Shown: positions 14,903 through 24,547, counted from the first letter of the stretch. The stretch: DNA of 34,801 nucleotides from Methanosarcinales archaeon (GCA_014859725.1 JACUTQ010000005.1:1-34801), one strand, 5' to 3'. Translations and numbers: made by a program. The notes: a model not told the origin generated them from the letters alone.

Positions 14903-16400
14903 ATGACCAGAAGGGATCGTTTTATTTGTTAAGAAAGACATTCGATTTTTAGATACTACGCTAAGGGACGGTGAACAAACACCTGGCGTATCGCTTTCTA
15001 CTGAAGAAAAAGTTTTAATTGCTCGCAAGCTCGATGCCCTTGGTGTCGACACTATTGAGGCTGGCTCTGCTATTACTTCTGAAGGTGAGAGAGAATCTAT
15101 CCGTGCCGTGGCAAGGGAAGGACTGGGCGCTGAGATATGTAGTTATTGCCGAGTCAGGAAAGAGGATATTGATTTTGCATTGGGCTGTGAAGTGGATTCA
15201 ATCCATCTGGTGGTCCCGGTATCTGATCTTCATATCGAAAGCAAACTTAAGAAAGACCGGGAAACCGTTAAACAGATGGCTGTGGATACCACCGAGTATG
15301 CCAAAGATCACGGTCTCATTGTGGAATTAAGCGGAGAGGATGCCTCACGGGCAGACCTGGATTTCCTGAGATCACTATATGGTGCAGGGATCGACGCGGG
15401 TGCGGACCGGCTCGTTTTTTGTGATACGGTAGGTTTATTGGTCCCTGAGAAAGCTTATGAGATATTTAAGGACCTCTCAACACTTGACAGGCCGTTAGCA
15501 GTACACTGTCACAATGATTTCGGCCTGGCTACGGCCAATACGCTATCTGCATTAAGGGCCGGGGCTTCAGAGGCTCATGTAACTATAAACGGTATCGGTG
15601 AGAGATCAGGAAATACATCCCTTGAAGAGGTTGTAATGGGACTGGAAACCCTTTACAGCTACCAAACCGGAATTAGATGCAAGGAATTATACACCACCTC
15701 CAGGCTGGTCAGCAGACTTACAGGACTGCTCGTAGCACCGAACAAAGCTATAGTTGGAGGGAACGCATTCACCCATGAAGCTGGTATCCATGTACACGGC
15801 CTGATGGCTGATACTTCCACCTATGAACCTATCAAACCTGAAATAATAGGCAGGGAACGAAAGATCGTATTGGGCAAACATGCCGGAAAAAGTTCAGTGA
15901 TCCTGGCCTTAAAAGAACTGGGTCTTGAAGTGAACAATGCGCAATTGGAAGAGATAGTGCTCAGGATAAAAGATCTGGGAGATAAGGGCAAGCACGTGAC
16001 CGATGCTGATCTGGAGATCATTGCAGAGACAGTGCTGAATATAACCTCTGAATCAAAAGTCAAACTTGAAGAACTTACCGTAGTGTCAGGCAATAAAGTG
16101 ACACCTACTGCTTCTATAAAGCTGAGGGTCAATGGTGATGAAATTGTGGAAGCAGGAATAGGAGATGGTCCGGTCGATGCTGCCATTTCAGCTATCCGCA
16201 AAGGTATTTCAGGCGTTGCAGACATCAGGCTGGAAGAATATCATGTGGATGCAATAACAGGAGGTACTGACGCTTTGGTAGAGGTCTGGGTCAAACTCAG
16301 CAGGGATGGTAAATTTATTACAGCCAGAGGTGCCAGGACAGATATTATAATGGCTTCTGTGGAAGCAGTCATTGAAGGTATAAACCGGCTGATGAAATGA
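14903..16400 (+). CDS. cimA: (R)-citramalate synthase-like enzyme, with a frame break near the start
   Basis: The product, about 497 residues, belongs to the isopropylmalate/citramalate/homocitrate synthase family: TIM barrel with [33 protein letters not shown] and [10 protein letters not shown], plus a C-terminal LeuA-type regulatory domain (from about 370). The segment [14 protein letters not shown] resembles archaeal CimA rather than LeuA (which usually has AGFP). CimA condenses pyruvate and acetyl-CoA to start isoleucine synthesis, which fits the ilvBNC genes that follow. The ATG at 14903 has an ideal AGGAG 8 bases upstream but reaches a stop at 14930. The body is in the next frame, open from 14907, with no ATG, GTG or TTG before a GTG at 15108 that lies past the essential DGEQ motif. 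Removing one base in 14907-14929 (for example from GGG at 14913 or TTTT at 14920) restores one frame. Confidence 0.8.
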
Positions 16401-16502
16401 CCTTATTATAATAACATTAAAGTAGGAAAACATTTCACCTGAATACGTTAAACTATGGATTAATAAAAAATGTACGCAAATAACAGTCGGAGGAACTTGT
16501 AG

Positions 16503-18203
16503 ATGGGAAAAAAAACAAGAATGACCGGGGCTAGAGCCCTTATCGAATCTCTGTACGCCGAAAAAGTGGATGTGATGTTTGGATATCCCGGCGGTGTACT
16601 GCTACCCATCTATGATGAGCTTTTCGATTCAGATATCAAACATATACTTGTCAGGCATGAACAGGCAGCTGCACATGCGGCTGACGGGTATGCCAGGGCA
16701 ACAGGTAAAGTGGGTGTGTGCCTGGCTACTTCAGGGCCCGGAGCTACTAATCTGGTAACAGGTATAGCCAATGCATACATGGATTCTGTACCGATGGTTG
16801 CCATCACGGGCCAGGTCCCCAGATCAATGCTGGGGAATGATGCCTTTCAGGAAGCAGATATCACAGGGATCACACTTCCGATTACCAAACATAATTATCT
16901 TGTCCAGGATGTGGAGGACCTGCCCCGAATAATTAAGGAAGCATTCCATATTGCATCCACGGGAAGACCTGGGCCTGTACTTGTCGATATTCCTAAAGAT
17001 GTTACCACGGACGAACTTGATTTCAAATATCCGGATGAAGTAAATCTTCGCGGGTACAGGCCAACAAAATCAGGTCATAAACAGCAAATAAAAAGAGCAG
17101 CCCAAGCCATTGCCAAAGCTAAAAAACCTGTGCTTTACGTCGGTGGGGGCATCATTATTTCCGACGCCAGCCCCGAACTGCTTGAACTGGCAGAGACGAT
17201 AGAGGCACCTGTTACCACAACTCTGTTGGGTAAAGGTGCTTTTCCTGACACTAATCCCCTGTGTGTAGGGATGCCGGGAATGCACGGGACCAAGTACGCT
17301 AATTTTGCGATCCAGGAATGCGACCTTTTGATTGCTGTGGGGGTCAGGTTCGATGACAGGGTCACGGGCAAGATAGATTCGTTTGCTCCCAATGCAAAGA
17401 TTATTCACATTGACGTGGATCCTGCAGAGATCAGCAAGAACGTACGGGTAGATATCCCTGTTGTTGGAAATGCCAAATCCATATTAAAATTGCTTATTGA
17501 ATTCGTTAAAGAGATACTGCAAGGTAATGTCAATACCAAAGAGTGGCATAAGAAATGGGAAAAATGGAAAAAAGAGTATGTTCTTCATTACATCCCTGAT
17601 GATAAATTAAAACCTCAATATATCATTGAACAGATAAGTGAGATGTACCCTGATAGTATTATTGTAACAGAAGTGGGCCAAAACCAGATGTGGGCGGCCC
17701 AGTATTTTAAATTCACCAAACCAAGGACATTCATATCTTCAGGGGGCTTAGGTACCATGGGATATGGTTTCCCGGCAGCCATGGGAGCAAAGATGGGACA
17801 ACCCGATAAGATTGTGTTTGATATTGCAGGGGACGGTTCGTTCCAGATGAACAGCCAGGAACTTGCTACTGTGGTCCAGAACGAAATCCCGGTCATTGTA
17901 GCCATTTTGAATAATGGATTTTTAGGAATGGTCAGGCAGTGGCAGGAATTATTCTTTGAGCGGAGGTATTCCCACACATGCATTGACGGCAGCGTGGATT
18001 TTGTCAAACTGGCAGAAGCATACGGAGCACTGGGTCTGAGGGTTACCAAACCTGATGAGGTCAGGCCGGCATTAAAAGAAGCCGTGGATTCAGGCAGGCC
18101 CACTGTTATAGATTTTGTTGTCGAGAAGGAGGAAAACGTCTCCCCGATGGTTCCGGCAGGTGCGGCTATCAATGAGATCCTTGACCTGGAGGTCAAAGAA
18201 TGA
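16503..18203 (+). CDS. ilvB: Acetolactate synthase, catalytic subunit
   Basis: This 566-residue thiamine diphosphate enzyme condenses pyruvate with itself or with 2-oxobutyrate in valine, leucine and isoleucine synthesis. Visible are FGYPGG and the catalytic glutamate in [16 protein letters not shown], the SGPGATN block, and the ThDP motif [12 protein letters not shown]...[12 protein letters not shown]. Length is normal. GGAGG is placed upstream of the ATG. It lies 102 bases after cimA, a gap in which I see no clear hairpin, and it overlaps ilvN by 4 bases. Confidence 0.95.
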   Translation: MGKKTRMTGARALIESLYAEKVDVMFGYPGGVLLPIYDELFDSDIKHILVRHEQAAAHAADGYARATGKVGVCLATSGPGATNLVTGIANAYMDSVPMVAITGQVPRSMLGNDAFQEADITGITLPITKHNYLVQDVEDLPRIIKEAFHIASTGRPGPVLVDIPKDVTTDELDFKYPDEVNLRGYRPTKSGHKQQIKRAAQAIAKAKKPVLYVGGGIIISDASPELLELAETIEAPVTTTLLGKGAFPDTNPLCVGMPGMHGTKYANFAIQECDLLIAVGVRFDDRVTGKIDSFAPNAKIIHIDVDPAEISKNVRVDIPVVGNAKSILKLLIEFVKEILQGNVNTKEWHKKWEKWKKEYVLHYIPDDKLKPQYIIEQISEMYPDSIIVTEVGQNQMWAAQYFKFTKPRTFISSGGLGTMGYGFPAAMGAKMGQPDKIVFDIAGDGSFQMNSQELATVVQNEIPVIVAILNNGFLGMVRQWQELFFERRYSHTCIDGSVDFVKLAEAYGALGLRVTKPDEVRPALKEAVDSGRPTVIDFVVEKEENVSPMVPAGAAINEILDLEVKE

Positions 18204-18694
18204 AACATACACTTGCTATTTTAGTTGAAAATAAACCAGGTGTACTGACAAGGGTTGCAGGATTGTTCAGCAGAAGAGGATATAATATTGAAAGTCTGGC
18301 TGTGGGTGTCACAGACAATCCGGAGATTTCCAGAATGACCATTGTAGTCAAAGGTAATGACCATGTTCTTGAACAGGTGTCAAAACAATTGAACAAGCTT
18401 ATAGACGTCATCAGGGTCAGTGACCTGGAACCTGATGAGACTATAGAGAGAGAACTTGCATTTTTCAAGGTAAAGGTGGATAAAGGAAACCGTTCCGAGA
18501 TCATGCAGATCGTGGATGTGTTCAGGGCCCAGATCGTGGATGTTGGTGTTAAGAGTCTTATAGTGGCAGTTACCGGAACTGATGATAAGATCGAAGCCAT
18601 TGAACAGCTTTTGCGAAATTTTGGCATTATCGAAGAAGCTCGAACCGGTAAGATAGCAATGAACAGGGGTGCCAAGATAGTAAAGCAGGATTAA
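18200..18694 (+). CDS. ilvN: Acetolactate synthase, regulatory small subunit
   Basis: The 164-residue protein has the N-terminal ACT domain of acetolactate synthase small subunits ([32 protein letters not shown]) followed by the C-terminal domain with [10 protein letters not shown] and the [17 protein letters not shown] end. It activates IlvB and confers feedback inhibition by branched-chain amino acids. Its ATG overlaps the ilvB stop (ATGA). Length is typical for the family. Confidence 0.94.
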   Translation: MKHTLAILVENKPGVLTRVAGLFSRRGYNIESLAVGVTDNPEISRMTIVVKGNDHVLEQVSKQLNKLIDVIRVSDLEPDETIERELAFFKVKVDKGNRSEIMQIVDVFRAQIVDVGVKSLIVAVTGTDDKIEAIEQLLRNFGIIEEARTGKIAMNRGAKIVKQD

Positions 18695-18763
18695 TAGCCT
18701 ATCCCATAATTATTAGTAAAATTCATCTAAAATTTAGAATGTCAAGTACAGGAGAGTTAATAA

Positions 18764-19762
18764 ATGGTAAATATGTATTACGATTCGGATGCCGATCTGG
18801 GTATCCTGAAAAACAAGACCATAGCCGTCATTGGTTATGGAAGTCAGGGTCATGCACAGGCCCAGAATCTTAATGATTCAGGCGTGAATGTGGTTGTAGG
18901 ACTCAGGAAAGACAGCAATTCATGGGCACAGGCTGAAGCTGATGGATTGGCTGTAATGACTCCAGCAGAAGCTGCAGACGCAGCAGATATTATCCAGATG
19001 CTGGTACCAGATGAGATCGCGGCAGGGATCTATGATGCCGAGGTTGCACCTAATCTCAAATCAGGAGATGCATTGTGTTTTTCACATGGATTCAATATTC
19101 ACTACAACCAGATCGTACCTCCCAGCGATGTGGATGTGTTCATGGTAGCCCCAAAAAGCCCTGGACATCTGGTAAGGCGAACATATACCGAAGGAAACGG
19201 AGTACCAGGACTATTGGCAGTCTATCAGGATGCTACGGGAAATGCTAAACAGACAGGGCTTGCCTATGCAAGAGGTATCGGATGTACAAGAGCAGGTGTA
19301 ATTGAGACCACGTTCCTGGAAGAGACCGAAACAGACCTGTTCGGTGAGCAAGTAGACCTGTGCGGTGGTTGTGCAAGCATGATCAAAGCATCTTTCGAGA
19401 CCCTTGTCGAAGCGGGATACCAGCCTGAGATTGCATACTTTGAGACCTTGCATGAATTGAAACTTATTGTTGATTTGATCCATGAAGGCGGGCTTGCAAG
19501 GATGTGGTATTCTGTGTCCAACACTGCAGAATATGGCGGCATGACAGTTGGACCTAAGATAATTAATGAGCAATCAAGGGCAGCAATGAAGGAAGCTCTT
19601 AACAGGATCCAGAATGGTGAATTTGCAAAGGAGTTTGTGCTTGAGGGAAAGGCCAATAGACCTGTATTGAAGGCTTTGGAAAGGCAGGAGCATAACCATC
19701 CTATTGAAGTGGTAGGCAAGGAACTCCGCGCAATGATGCCATGGCTAAATCCTGATAAATAA
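18764..19762 (+). CDS. ilvC: Ketol-acid reductoisomerase, class I
   Basis: The 332-residue enzyme isomerises and reduces acetolactate or acetohydroxybutyrate in valine and isoleucine synthesis. It shows the NAD(P) motif [22 protein letters not shown] in the cofactor-specificity loop (Arg and Ser suggest NADPH), [15 protein letters not shown], and the metal site with [12 protein letters not shown] and [13 protein letters not shown]. Length fits class I. It lies 69 bases after ilvN with its own AGGAG site and probably shares the transcript. A hairpin terminator follows. Confidence 0.95.
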   Translation: MVNMYYDSDADLGILKNKTIAVIGYGSQGHAQAQNLNDSGVNVVVGLRKDSNSWAQAEADGLAVMTPAEAADAADIIQMLVPDEIAAGIYDAEVAPNLKSGDALCFSHGFNIHYNQIVPPSDVDVFMVAPKSPGHLVRRTYTEGNGVPGLLAVYQDATGNAKQTGLAYARGIGCTRAGVIETTFLEETETDLFGEQVDLCGGCASMIKASFETLVEAGYQPEIAYFETLHELKLIVDLIHEGGLARMWYSVSNTAEYGGMTVGPKIINEQSRAAMKEALNRIQNGEFAKEFVLEGKANRPVLKALERQEHNHPIEVVGKELRAMMPWLNPDK

Positions 19763-19768
19763 TACTTT

Positions 19769-19788
19769 AAGGGGTACTAATACCCCTT
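19769..19788. terminator. Bidirectional hairpin between ilvC and fwdD
   Basis: The arms AAGGGGTA and TACCCCTT form a perfect 8-bp stem over the loop CTAA. It fills the 27-base gap between the converging ends of ilvC (plus) and fwdD (minus). T-run on the plus strand is short but contiguous with the stem. Confidence 0.7.
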
Positions 19789-19789
19789 T

Positions 19790-20200
19790 TCATAAACCTG
19801 CTAAGAGATCATCAAGGCTTGTTAATTCTTCTTTTGTAGTTGTGATTTTCACATGAATGTATTTAAATTCAGGAATGCCATCTGAAGTCTCATCAGATAC
19901 CAGTGCATTGGACCAGGGACTATTAACCATAAACCCGATACCTTTTTGCTCACTCTTAGGTGAAGCATGGGCTTTTACAACCACACTTCCCCAATTTGAT
20001 TTAAGAAAAACATTGGATTCATTGCTAATACCCATACGCTTCATCTCTGCATTATCAAGAATAATCACCGCAGACATTTCCCTGCATTCCATGCCAAAAC
20101 GATCTTCTTCACATATTGAAGCCTGGAATACATCCCGGTGTGTGACAACAATAATATCATACTCTGGGGCTTTAATAAATTTTCCAATATCGACAGCCAT
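19790..20200 (-). CDS. fwdD: Formylmethanofuran dehydrogenase subunit D
   Basis: This 136-residue protein is the molybdopterin dinucleotide-binding subunit of formylmethanofuran dehydrogenase, the enzyme that reversibly reduces CO2 onto methanofuran. It has the double-psi beta-barrel features of this domain: DVFQASICEEDRFG near the N-terminus, AVIILDNAEMKRMGI and SNVFLKSNWGSVVVKA. The start overlaps the fwdB stop by one base (TGATG), so the two subunits are translationally coupled. The last positions contain an acidic, leucine-rich end. No fwdA or fwdC follows; the gene converges on ilvC. Confidence 0.85.
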   Translation of the reverse strand: MAVDIGKFIKAPEYDIIVVTHRDVFQASICEEDRFGMECREMSAVIILDNAEMKRMGISNESNVFLKSNWGSVVVKAHASPKSEQKGIGFMVNSPWSNALVSDETSDGIPEFKYIHVKITTTKEELTSLDDLLAGL

Positions 20201-21450
20201 CAGTCCAACTCCTCTATAATCCGCCTGATAATTAATTCATCAGACATGCAACTACTTTCAATCAAAGAAGAAATTTTCTGTGTTTGGCCGTCTAATCTGA
20301 TGGCAGTTCCACCGACTTCAATACCTGAAACCGAGCATGGAATTGTAATATCTGCTACTTTTGATGTCAGGTTCATGCATGGGTCTATCAATATTACGGG
20401 AATATTTTTCAATCTCTTTGAAACAGATGTTGGAAGACTTGTCAATGGGTCAGACCCCACTATTACAGCAGCATCTGCCCCATTCTTAAGCTGTTCAATG
20501 ACAGAAAATTCAATACCGGATCTGATCCCTTCATTTGCGAATTTGACTCTATGCACGAATCCTGTCTTTTCAAACATGTTATGATTAAAACCCCGCATAT
20601 TGAAATGGCCTGCCATGGGGATCAAATAGAAATTTGAAAACTCATTTAGTTTATTTATCAATTCGAGCAAAAGCTGCATCTGGGATTTTATGGAATAGAT
20701 CAATCCTAACCCTACAAATATTACTCCAAATTCAGCCTTTTTCAATATGGCAGCCAATTCCAGAATTCTTTTTATGTCAAATTCATAATCCAACTTTGGG
20801 ACCCTGCCAGACAGTCCATCCATCAGACCTTTAATAAATTCAGCATCACCTTTAGCAGGTATCATATAGAACTTATCCTTGCAGATCTTTGCGGTCCTGG
20901 ACTGCCTGACATCTATGCAGATTGCGGTCCTGTCCTCCTCATATCCCCTCTGTCGCATCTCCCCTCTTGGATAATATGAATATTTGGACAGGTGGCGAGG
21001 ATGCGAACTCATGGGATCAGCACCCCAATACATTATCACATCTGCTTTTTCCCTCACATCTTCCAGTGTGCATGCAGGAAGATTGTTTGTTATAATTTCA
21101 TTAATGGTTAATCCCTGGCAAAAAGATGACGTGGAATCAATGACAGCACCCAGGGTATGTGCCAGTTCTATGCCTGCGCACTGGGCTTCTGATGTGGAAT
21201 TACTCCAGCCATACAATAGAGGATGTTCGGATTCTTTTAACATCCTGACTGCCTGGCTGATGGCTTCTGAAATATCTGCATCTACCTGATTGATGGTAGA
21301 TCTTGCAGGATGTTTGCACCCGAATAATCTTCCTTTGCCCTTCAGACATGCATTTTCTACTTTTTCGATTTTATTGTTGTTGATAATAACCTGGATGTCC
21401 TCACATAAAAGAGCGCATCCGGTGCAGGTCCAGGTAACTGAATGCTCCAT
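20200..21450 (-). CDS. fwdB: Formylmethanofuran dehydrogenase subunit B (catalytic, W or Mo)
   Basis: The 416-residue protein is the metal-pterin subunit that reduces CO2 to formate, or oxidises formate in the reverse direction. The N-terminus holds a 4Fe-4S site (Cys9, Cys12, Cys16 and probably Cys45). The metal ligand is Cys111 in SSFCQGLT, where some methanogens have selenocysteine. Downstream are IMYWGADPMSSHPRH and VIVGSDPLTSLP, typical of the molybdopterin domains. Whether it uses tungsten or molybdenum cannot be told from the sequence. It lies 6 bases after the ferredoxin-like gene and is coupled to fwdD. Confidence 0.92.
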   Translation of the reverse strand: MEHSVTWTCTGCALLCEDIQVIINNNKIEKVENACLKGKGRLFGCKHPARSTINQVDADISEAISQAVRMLKESEHPLLYGWSNSTSEAQCAGIELAHTLGAVIDSTSSFCQGLTINEIITNNLPACTLEDVREKADVIMYWGADPMSSHPRHLSKYSYYPRGEMRQRGYEEDRTAICIDVRQSRTAKICKDKFYMIPAKGDAEFIKGLMDGLSGRVPKLDYEFDIKRILELAAILKKAEFGVIFVGLGLIYSIKSQMQLLLELINKLNEFSNFYLIPMAGHFNMRGFNHNMFEKTGFVHRVKFANEGIRSGIEFSVIEQLKNGADAAVIVGSDPLTSLPTSVSKRLKNIPVILIDPCMNLTSKVADITIPCSVSGIEVGGTAIRLDGQTQKISSLIESSCMSDELIIRRIIEELD

Positions 21451-21456
21451 AATACC

Positions 21457-21918
21457 TCATACAAACTCTATAGCTTCAGTGGGGCAGGGATCTATACATG
21501 CTCTACATAAAATTTTATCTTTACCAAAACGCCTGCATTCCATGATATTTGCTGCCTTCACTTTGCCATCCACTACTCTAAAAATAACTTTTTCATTGGT
21601 CGGACCAAATCCCCTGCCCGAACCATGAGGATCGTTAGCCACATCCACGGGACATGCTACTACACAATTCCCGCAACCCGAACAGAGTTCTTCATGTATG
21701 ATTAGCCCGGTCTCCTCAACACCTTCCAGAGGTTTCAGTAGCTGCTCCAATTTAGTGTTAAAATCGCGGTATTTGTCTTCTTCCATGAGAGGGGGACATT
21801 CCTCATAATGTTTGGCTCTTGAAAGTAAAGCTACTGCGAATGCCATACAGGTGGATTCACCGCATTTCTTGCAGTTCGTTTTTGGAAGCAGTTGATAAAT
21901 TTCCATAGCACTGGTCAT
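21457..21918 (-). CDS. Fwd-associated polyferredoxin with an extra N-terminal Fe-S domain (FwdG-like)
   Basis: This 153-residue protein has three predicted 4Fe-4S sites. Residues about 8-45 resemble the Fe-S domain of corrinoid/iron-sulfur protein and related ferredoxins (TNCKKCGESTCMAFAVAL...C). Residues about 78-153 are a two-cluster ferredoxin with CSGCGNCVVACP, then a Cys within MECRRFG and LCRACIDPCP. It probably carries electrons to or from FwdB, whose gene starts 6 bases downstream. Ordinary FwdG proteins are shorter two-cluster ferredoxins, so the N-terminal domain is an extension. GAGGT precedes the ATG. Confidence 0.78.
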   Translation of the reverse strand: MTSAMEIYQLLPKTNCKKCGESTCMAFAVALLSRAKHYEECPPLMEEDKYRDFNTKLEQLLKPLEGVEETGLIIHEELCSGCGNCVVACPVDVANDPHGSGRGFGPTNEKVIFRVVDGKVKAANIMECRRFGKDKILCRACIDPCPTEAIEFV

Positions 21919-21946
21919 GAAGTAACCTCAGATGTACATTGGTATA

Positions 21947-21960
21947 GGAATATACTAATA
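21947..21960 (-). promoter_or_regulatory. TATA-like box for the fwd cluster
   Basis: The minus strand reads TATTAGTATATTCC about 29-42 bases before the ferredoxin-like gene start. This predicts a short leader that still includes the GAGGT ribosome binding site. Confidence 0.4.
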
Positions 21961-21980
21961 TTAAAGGGTAAGTAGAATTT

Positions 21981-22030
21981 TAAAAAAAAATAAGAAAAAA
22001 AAGAAATATAAACCGGTGTTTTCACACCAG
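21981..22030 (-). terminator. Terminator of the mtr operon, overlapping the mtrH stop codon
   Basis: On the minus strand the last two sense codons and stop of mtrH (CTG GTG TGA) form the left side of a hairpin: CTGGTGT pairs with ACACCGG (one T-G wobble) across GAAA. Downstream come runs of eight and nine Ts broken by a few bases. A strong intrinsic terminator is expected. Confidence 0.75.
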
Positions 22031-22960
22031 TTTATTTATTGGATGGTTTGGATCCAGTGTCTCAATACCTAGTTCATGAGCAGTCTCTGCCAGCATGATA
22101 TCCACAAGGGCAACTGCCGGGAACACAGACCTGGCATTTTCGATTGGACCATACAACAAACAATCTGCACCAACGACCTGGGCGACCAGGTTTGTACCTA
22201 TATCTGTGGGCATGTAGGCTTCCTTGTGTTCTTTCTTGAACTTCTTGAGCCAGTCCCATGCAGATGCCATGTTATGGAAACCGCCACCTGTTGGCAGTCC
22301 CAGATGTCCTTTAACAGCCATGATCGACCTGATGGTAGCACCAGATCCTGCACCTGGCGGCATAGCAGCCACATCAATTATGGGCCTGGTAATACCGCAG
22401 TCCCTGGCCACGTCAAGCATACCCTTTTCCTGACCGGTACCTCCTATTTCCAGGATGTCCATTTTACCCTTTACTGAGGGGTCCGTGGCATTGAATGCAA
22501 GCACAATTGCAGCATCCAGGTCGCTATCCCTTACCGCTGCGATCTCTTCTTCATTTACACTTGCATTGATGGAGTTGTGTATGGCCCTGTCCGCCACTCC
22601 GATCTCTGTACAATACTTGGCTGCTGCAGCCCTTACATCACCAGCTGATGAATCGATCAAAAAGGCTGTGGAATCATCGATCTCAACAAACCAGTCGATG
22701 AATTTCTTGATCGCTTCAGGTGTTTCACCGACGATCTGGTTGATGTACGGTAAACCCGTTATATCGCCCATCTCCTGCTGGATTTTCCACAATTCCTCAG
22801 CTGCGTTAGCGTCGAATATTCCCTTGTCTTCATCACTCACGATCTTATGTCTGCCATAGAACATGGTACTGATGAGCACTGTAGGATATTCTCCTGGTTG
22901 GCCGCCCATTTTAGTGCCGCCGAACTCAAACACTTCCTGTTTCTTATCAAATCTGAACAT
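22022..22960 (-). CDS. mtrH: Tetrahydromethanopterin S-methyltransferase subunit H
   Basis: The 312-residue cytoplasmic subunit transfers the methyl group between methyl-tetrahydromethanopterin (or sarcinapterin) and the corrinoid of MtrA. It is a TIM-barrel methyltransferase of the pterin-binding type: MFRFDKKQEVFEFGGTKMGGQPGEYPT at the start (only part quoted elsewhere), FLIDSSAGDVR, AIVLAFNATDPSVKG and PTGGGFHNMASAW are recognisable blocks. Length is typical. It is the last gene of the operon, 6 bases after mtrG, with GAGGTGA at the mtrG stop acting as its ribosome binding site. Confidence 0.95.
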   Translation of the reverse strand: MFRFDKKQEVFEFGGTKMGGQPGEYPTVLISTMFYGRHKIVSDEDKGIFDANAAEELWKIQQEMGDITGLPYINQIVGETPEAIKKFIDWFVEIDDSTAFLIDSSAGDVRAAAAKYCTEIGVADRAIHNSINASVNEEEIAAVRDSDLDAAIVLAFNATDPSVKGKMDILEIGGTGQEKGMLDVARDCGITRPIIDVAAMPPGAGSGATIRSIMAVKGHLGLPTGGGFHNMASAWDWLKKFKKEHKEAYMPTDIGTNLVAQVVGADCLLYGPIENARSVFPAVALVDIMLAETAHELGIETLDPNHPINKLV

Positions 22961-22966
22961 ATACTA

Positions 22967-23263
22967 TCACCTCAACAAAATTCTTATTATACCTTCGAAA
23001 AGGGATTCTCCACTCTGCAATTGAACTGGTGCAGACGGTGACAAACCCAATGCCGTAATAATCAATAGATATATTACGACAATTATCAGTCCTATACAAA
23101 TGCCGTATAGAACTCCTATATCTCTGCCTATTCGTTTACCGATCCTTTGCTGCATCTCACTATGTGTGAATTCAATTTTTTCATCGATCAGGTCAAGCTT
23201 TTTTATGACCTCTCGATAATCTGTCGGATCAACAATAATCTCCGGAACAGTATTTTCAGCCAT
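22967..23263 (-). CDS. mtrG: Tetrahydromethanopterin S-methyltransferase subunit G
   Basis: This 98-residue subunit has a polar N-terminal helical region (DPTDYREVIKKLDLIDEKIEF, charged) followed by QRIGKRIGRDIGVLYG and one membrane helix (about 50-72). It is a stalk-type subunit of the Mtr complex. I start at the ATG at 23263 (MAENTV) because GGGAGGT lies 7 bases upstream, inside the end of mtrF. A TTG at 23281 in the same frame would overlap mtrF and is rejected. Confidence 0.9.
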   Translation of the reverse strand: MAENTVPEIIVDPTDYREVIKKLDLIDEKIEFTHSEMQQRIGKRIGRDIGVLYGICIGLIIVVIYLLIITALGLSPSAPVQLQSGESLFEGIIRILLR

Positions 23264-23264
23264 G

Positions 23265-23507
23265 TTAAATACCTCCCGCAATTATGGGCAATCCGATCAT
23301 TATTACAGCAAATATGAATCCAAGAATAACACCTTTGTAGGCAACACCAACGCCTGAATCCAGTTTCTGGTTCCTGGCAATAAGCTGCCCCTTGTACCTG
23401 ATATCTTTTGTTATCATATCAAATACAGGCAGAGAAGGATTTACCACCATGGGTACTCCTTTTCCGTACTCAAATTCCTGGGGTGATTCAGCGATCTCAT
23501 CATTCAT
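23265..23507 (-). CDS. mtrF: Tetrahydromethanopterin S-methyltransferase subunit F
   Basis: The 80-residue subunit has a soluble N-terminal part (VVNPSLPVFDMITKDIRYKGQ, LIARNQKLDSG) that resembles the C-terminal region of MtrA, then one membrane helix (about 57-78). The start is the ATG at 23507 with GGGAGGT upstream in the last codons of mtrA. A GTG three codons earlier is less likely. The C-terminus is Ala-Gly-Gly-Ile, whose GGAGGT codons provide the mtrG ribosome binding site. Confidence 0.9.
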   Translation of the reverse strand: MNDEIAESPQEFEYGKGVPMVVNPSLPVFDMITKDIRYKGQLIARNQKLDSGVGVAYKGVILGFIFAVIMIGLPIIAGGI

Positions 23508-23508
23508 A

Positions 23509-24234
23509 TTACACACCTCCCAAGATCAAAAGACCAAGAGTTCCCAGGGTCAGGGTTATGCCTATCATAGCACCTTCGATCTTACCAGAATACACACCTG
23601 ATGCGAATTTGTTTAAATTGCCCATATCTGTTGTCTGGGCCTGAATTAAACGCATCCTTGCCTGTATCATGGCGACCTCTGCAGCCATTGGCCTCATTCC
23701 TGCACCTTCTTCTTCTTCTGCACCTTCCTCCTTGATCTCAATGATCATTGGGTCGGCGTCGAAGGCTCCCGGGTCCCTGGCAGCCAGTTCCTTGATCTTG
23801 CTGGTAATCTTTCCTTCATCCTCAGTATCGATCAGATTGATACATTCGACCTGTTCCTGGAATCTGGCAATTGCCTCCTCTGTCAGGTTTTCGATATATG
23901 GAATGGCTCCTACGGCATCCACGATCCTGTTCTCAAACGTACCATTGGCATGGATCTTGACCACGGCATCACCGGTAATATGACCTTTGACCTCAGAACC
24001 CGTAACCAGAAGGAACCTGATATTTGGATTTGAGATTATATTTGCGACCACTTTTTCGATACCTATATTCTCTGTTTTGCAGGGACCTGTAATAGAAGCC
24101 CCTGCAGACAGATAGGGTCCTGCAGCCAGATGGGAACCGCAGGTGATAACAGCCACACAATCATGGGGATTACCAATTTCGTATTCCCCTTTCATGACCG
24201 GCCACCCTACAGCTGGTTCTTTTTTATCAGCCAC
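23509..24234 (-). CDS. mtrA: Tetrahydromethanopterin S-methyltransferase subunit A (corrinoid protein)
   Basis: This 241-residue protein binds the cobamide that carries the methyl group. The N-terminal domain contains CVAVITCGSHLA, GASITGPCKTENIGIEKV and TGSEVKGHITGDA, where His85 is the expected lower cobalt ligand (His84 in the M. marburgensis protein). An acidic linker (EEEGAEEEEGAG) leads to a helical part and one C-terminal membrane helix that anchors the protein. The start is GTG, overlapping mtrB by 8 bases, with GGGAGGT upstream. Confidence 0.95.
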   Translation of the reverse strand: MADKKEPAVGWPVMKGEYEIGNPHDCVAVITCGSHLAAGPYLSAGASITGPCKTENIGIEKVVANIISNPNIRFLLVTGSEVKGHITGDAVVKIHANGTFENRIVDAVGAIPYIENLTEEAIARFQEQVECINLIDTEDEGKITSKIKELAARDPGAFDADPMIIEIKEEGAEEEEGAGMRPMAAEVAMIQARMRLIQAQTTDMGNLNKFASGVYSGKIEGAMIGITLTLGTLGLLILGGV

Positions 24235-24547
24235 TTATAACACCTCCCAGTTTTATCATCAAGGCCACCATGAACATGAGGATCAATCCTCCTATGAAAC
24301 CATAGAAAATATTTGTCCAGACTCCGGCAGTGACTGCGGCTTTCTCTCGACCGGGGAATGATGCCATAAGCTTTTTATCAGGACCCAGCTGGTTCATCAT
24401 ATCATCTGCTATCTTATTAAGTTCATCCACATAGGTGGATATCCCGTCAAGGGAGTATTCCAATATATCTTCTCTTTCCTTTGCCAGAATTCCGCTCATG
24501 GGCTCAAGTATCAGGTGGAATTCAGGTGCAACTCTAACGTGGCTCAT
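24227..24547 (-). CDS. mtrB: Tetrahydromethanopterin S-methyltransferase subunit B
   Basis: The 106-residue subunit has a soluble N-terminal part (VRVAPEFHLILEPMSGIL, residues about 4-21) followed by a helical segment and a single membrane helix near the C-terminus (about 77-100), ending in KLGGVISG. It is a small structural subunit of the membrane complex. It overlaps mtrC by 4 bases and mtrA by 8 bases. Confidence 0.93.
   Translation of the reverse strand: MSHVRVAPEFHLILEPMSGILAKEREDILEYSLDGISTYVDELNKIADDMMNQLGPDKKLMASFPGREKAAVTAGVWTNIFYGFIGGLILMFMVALMIKLGGVISG

Noticed and set aside
15108-16400. Start of the citramalate synthase at GTG 15108
   Set aside because: This start would remove the N-terminal DTTLRDGEQ catalytic motif, which is encoded intact upstream in the same frame. 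The real gene begins near 14903 with a frame break.
14903-16400. Assignment as 2-isopropylmalate synthase (leuA)
   Set aside because: The IEAGSAITS segment resembles archaeal citramalate synthase, whereas LeuA usually has IEAGFP. The ilvBNC context does not separate the two, so some doubt remains.
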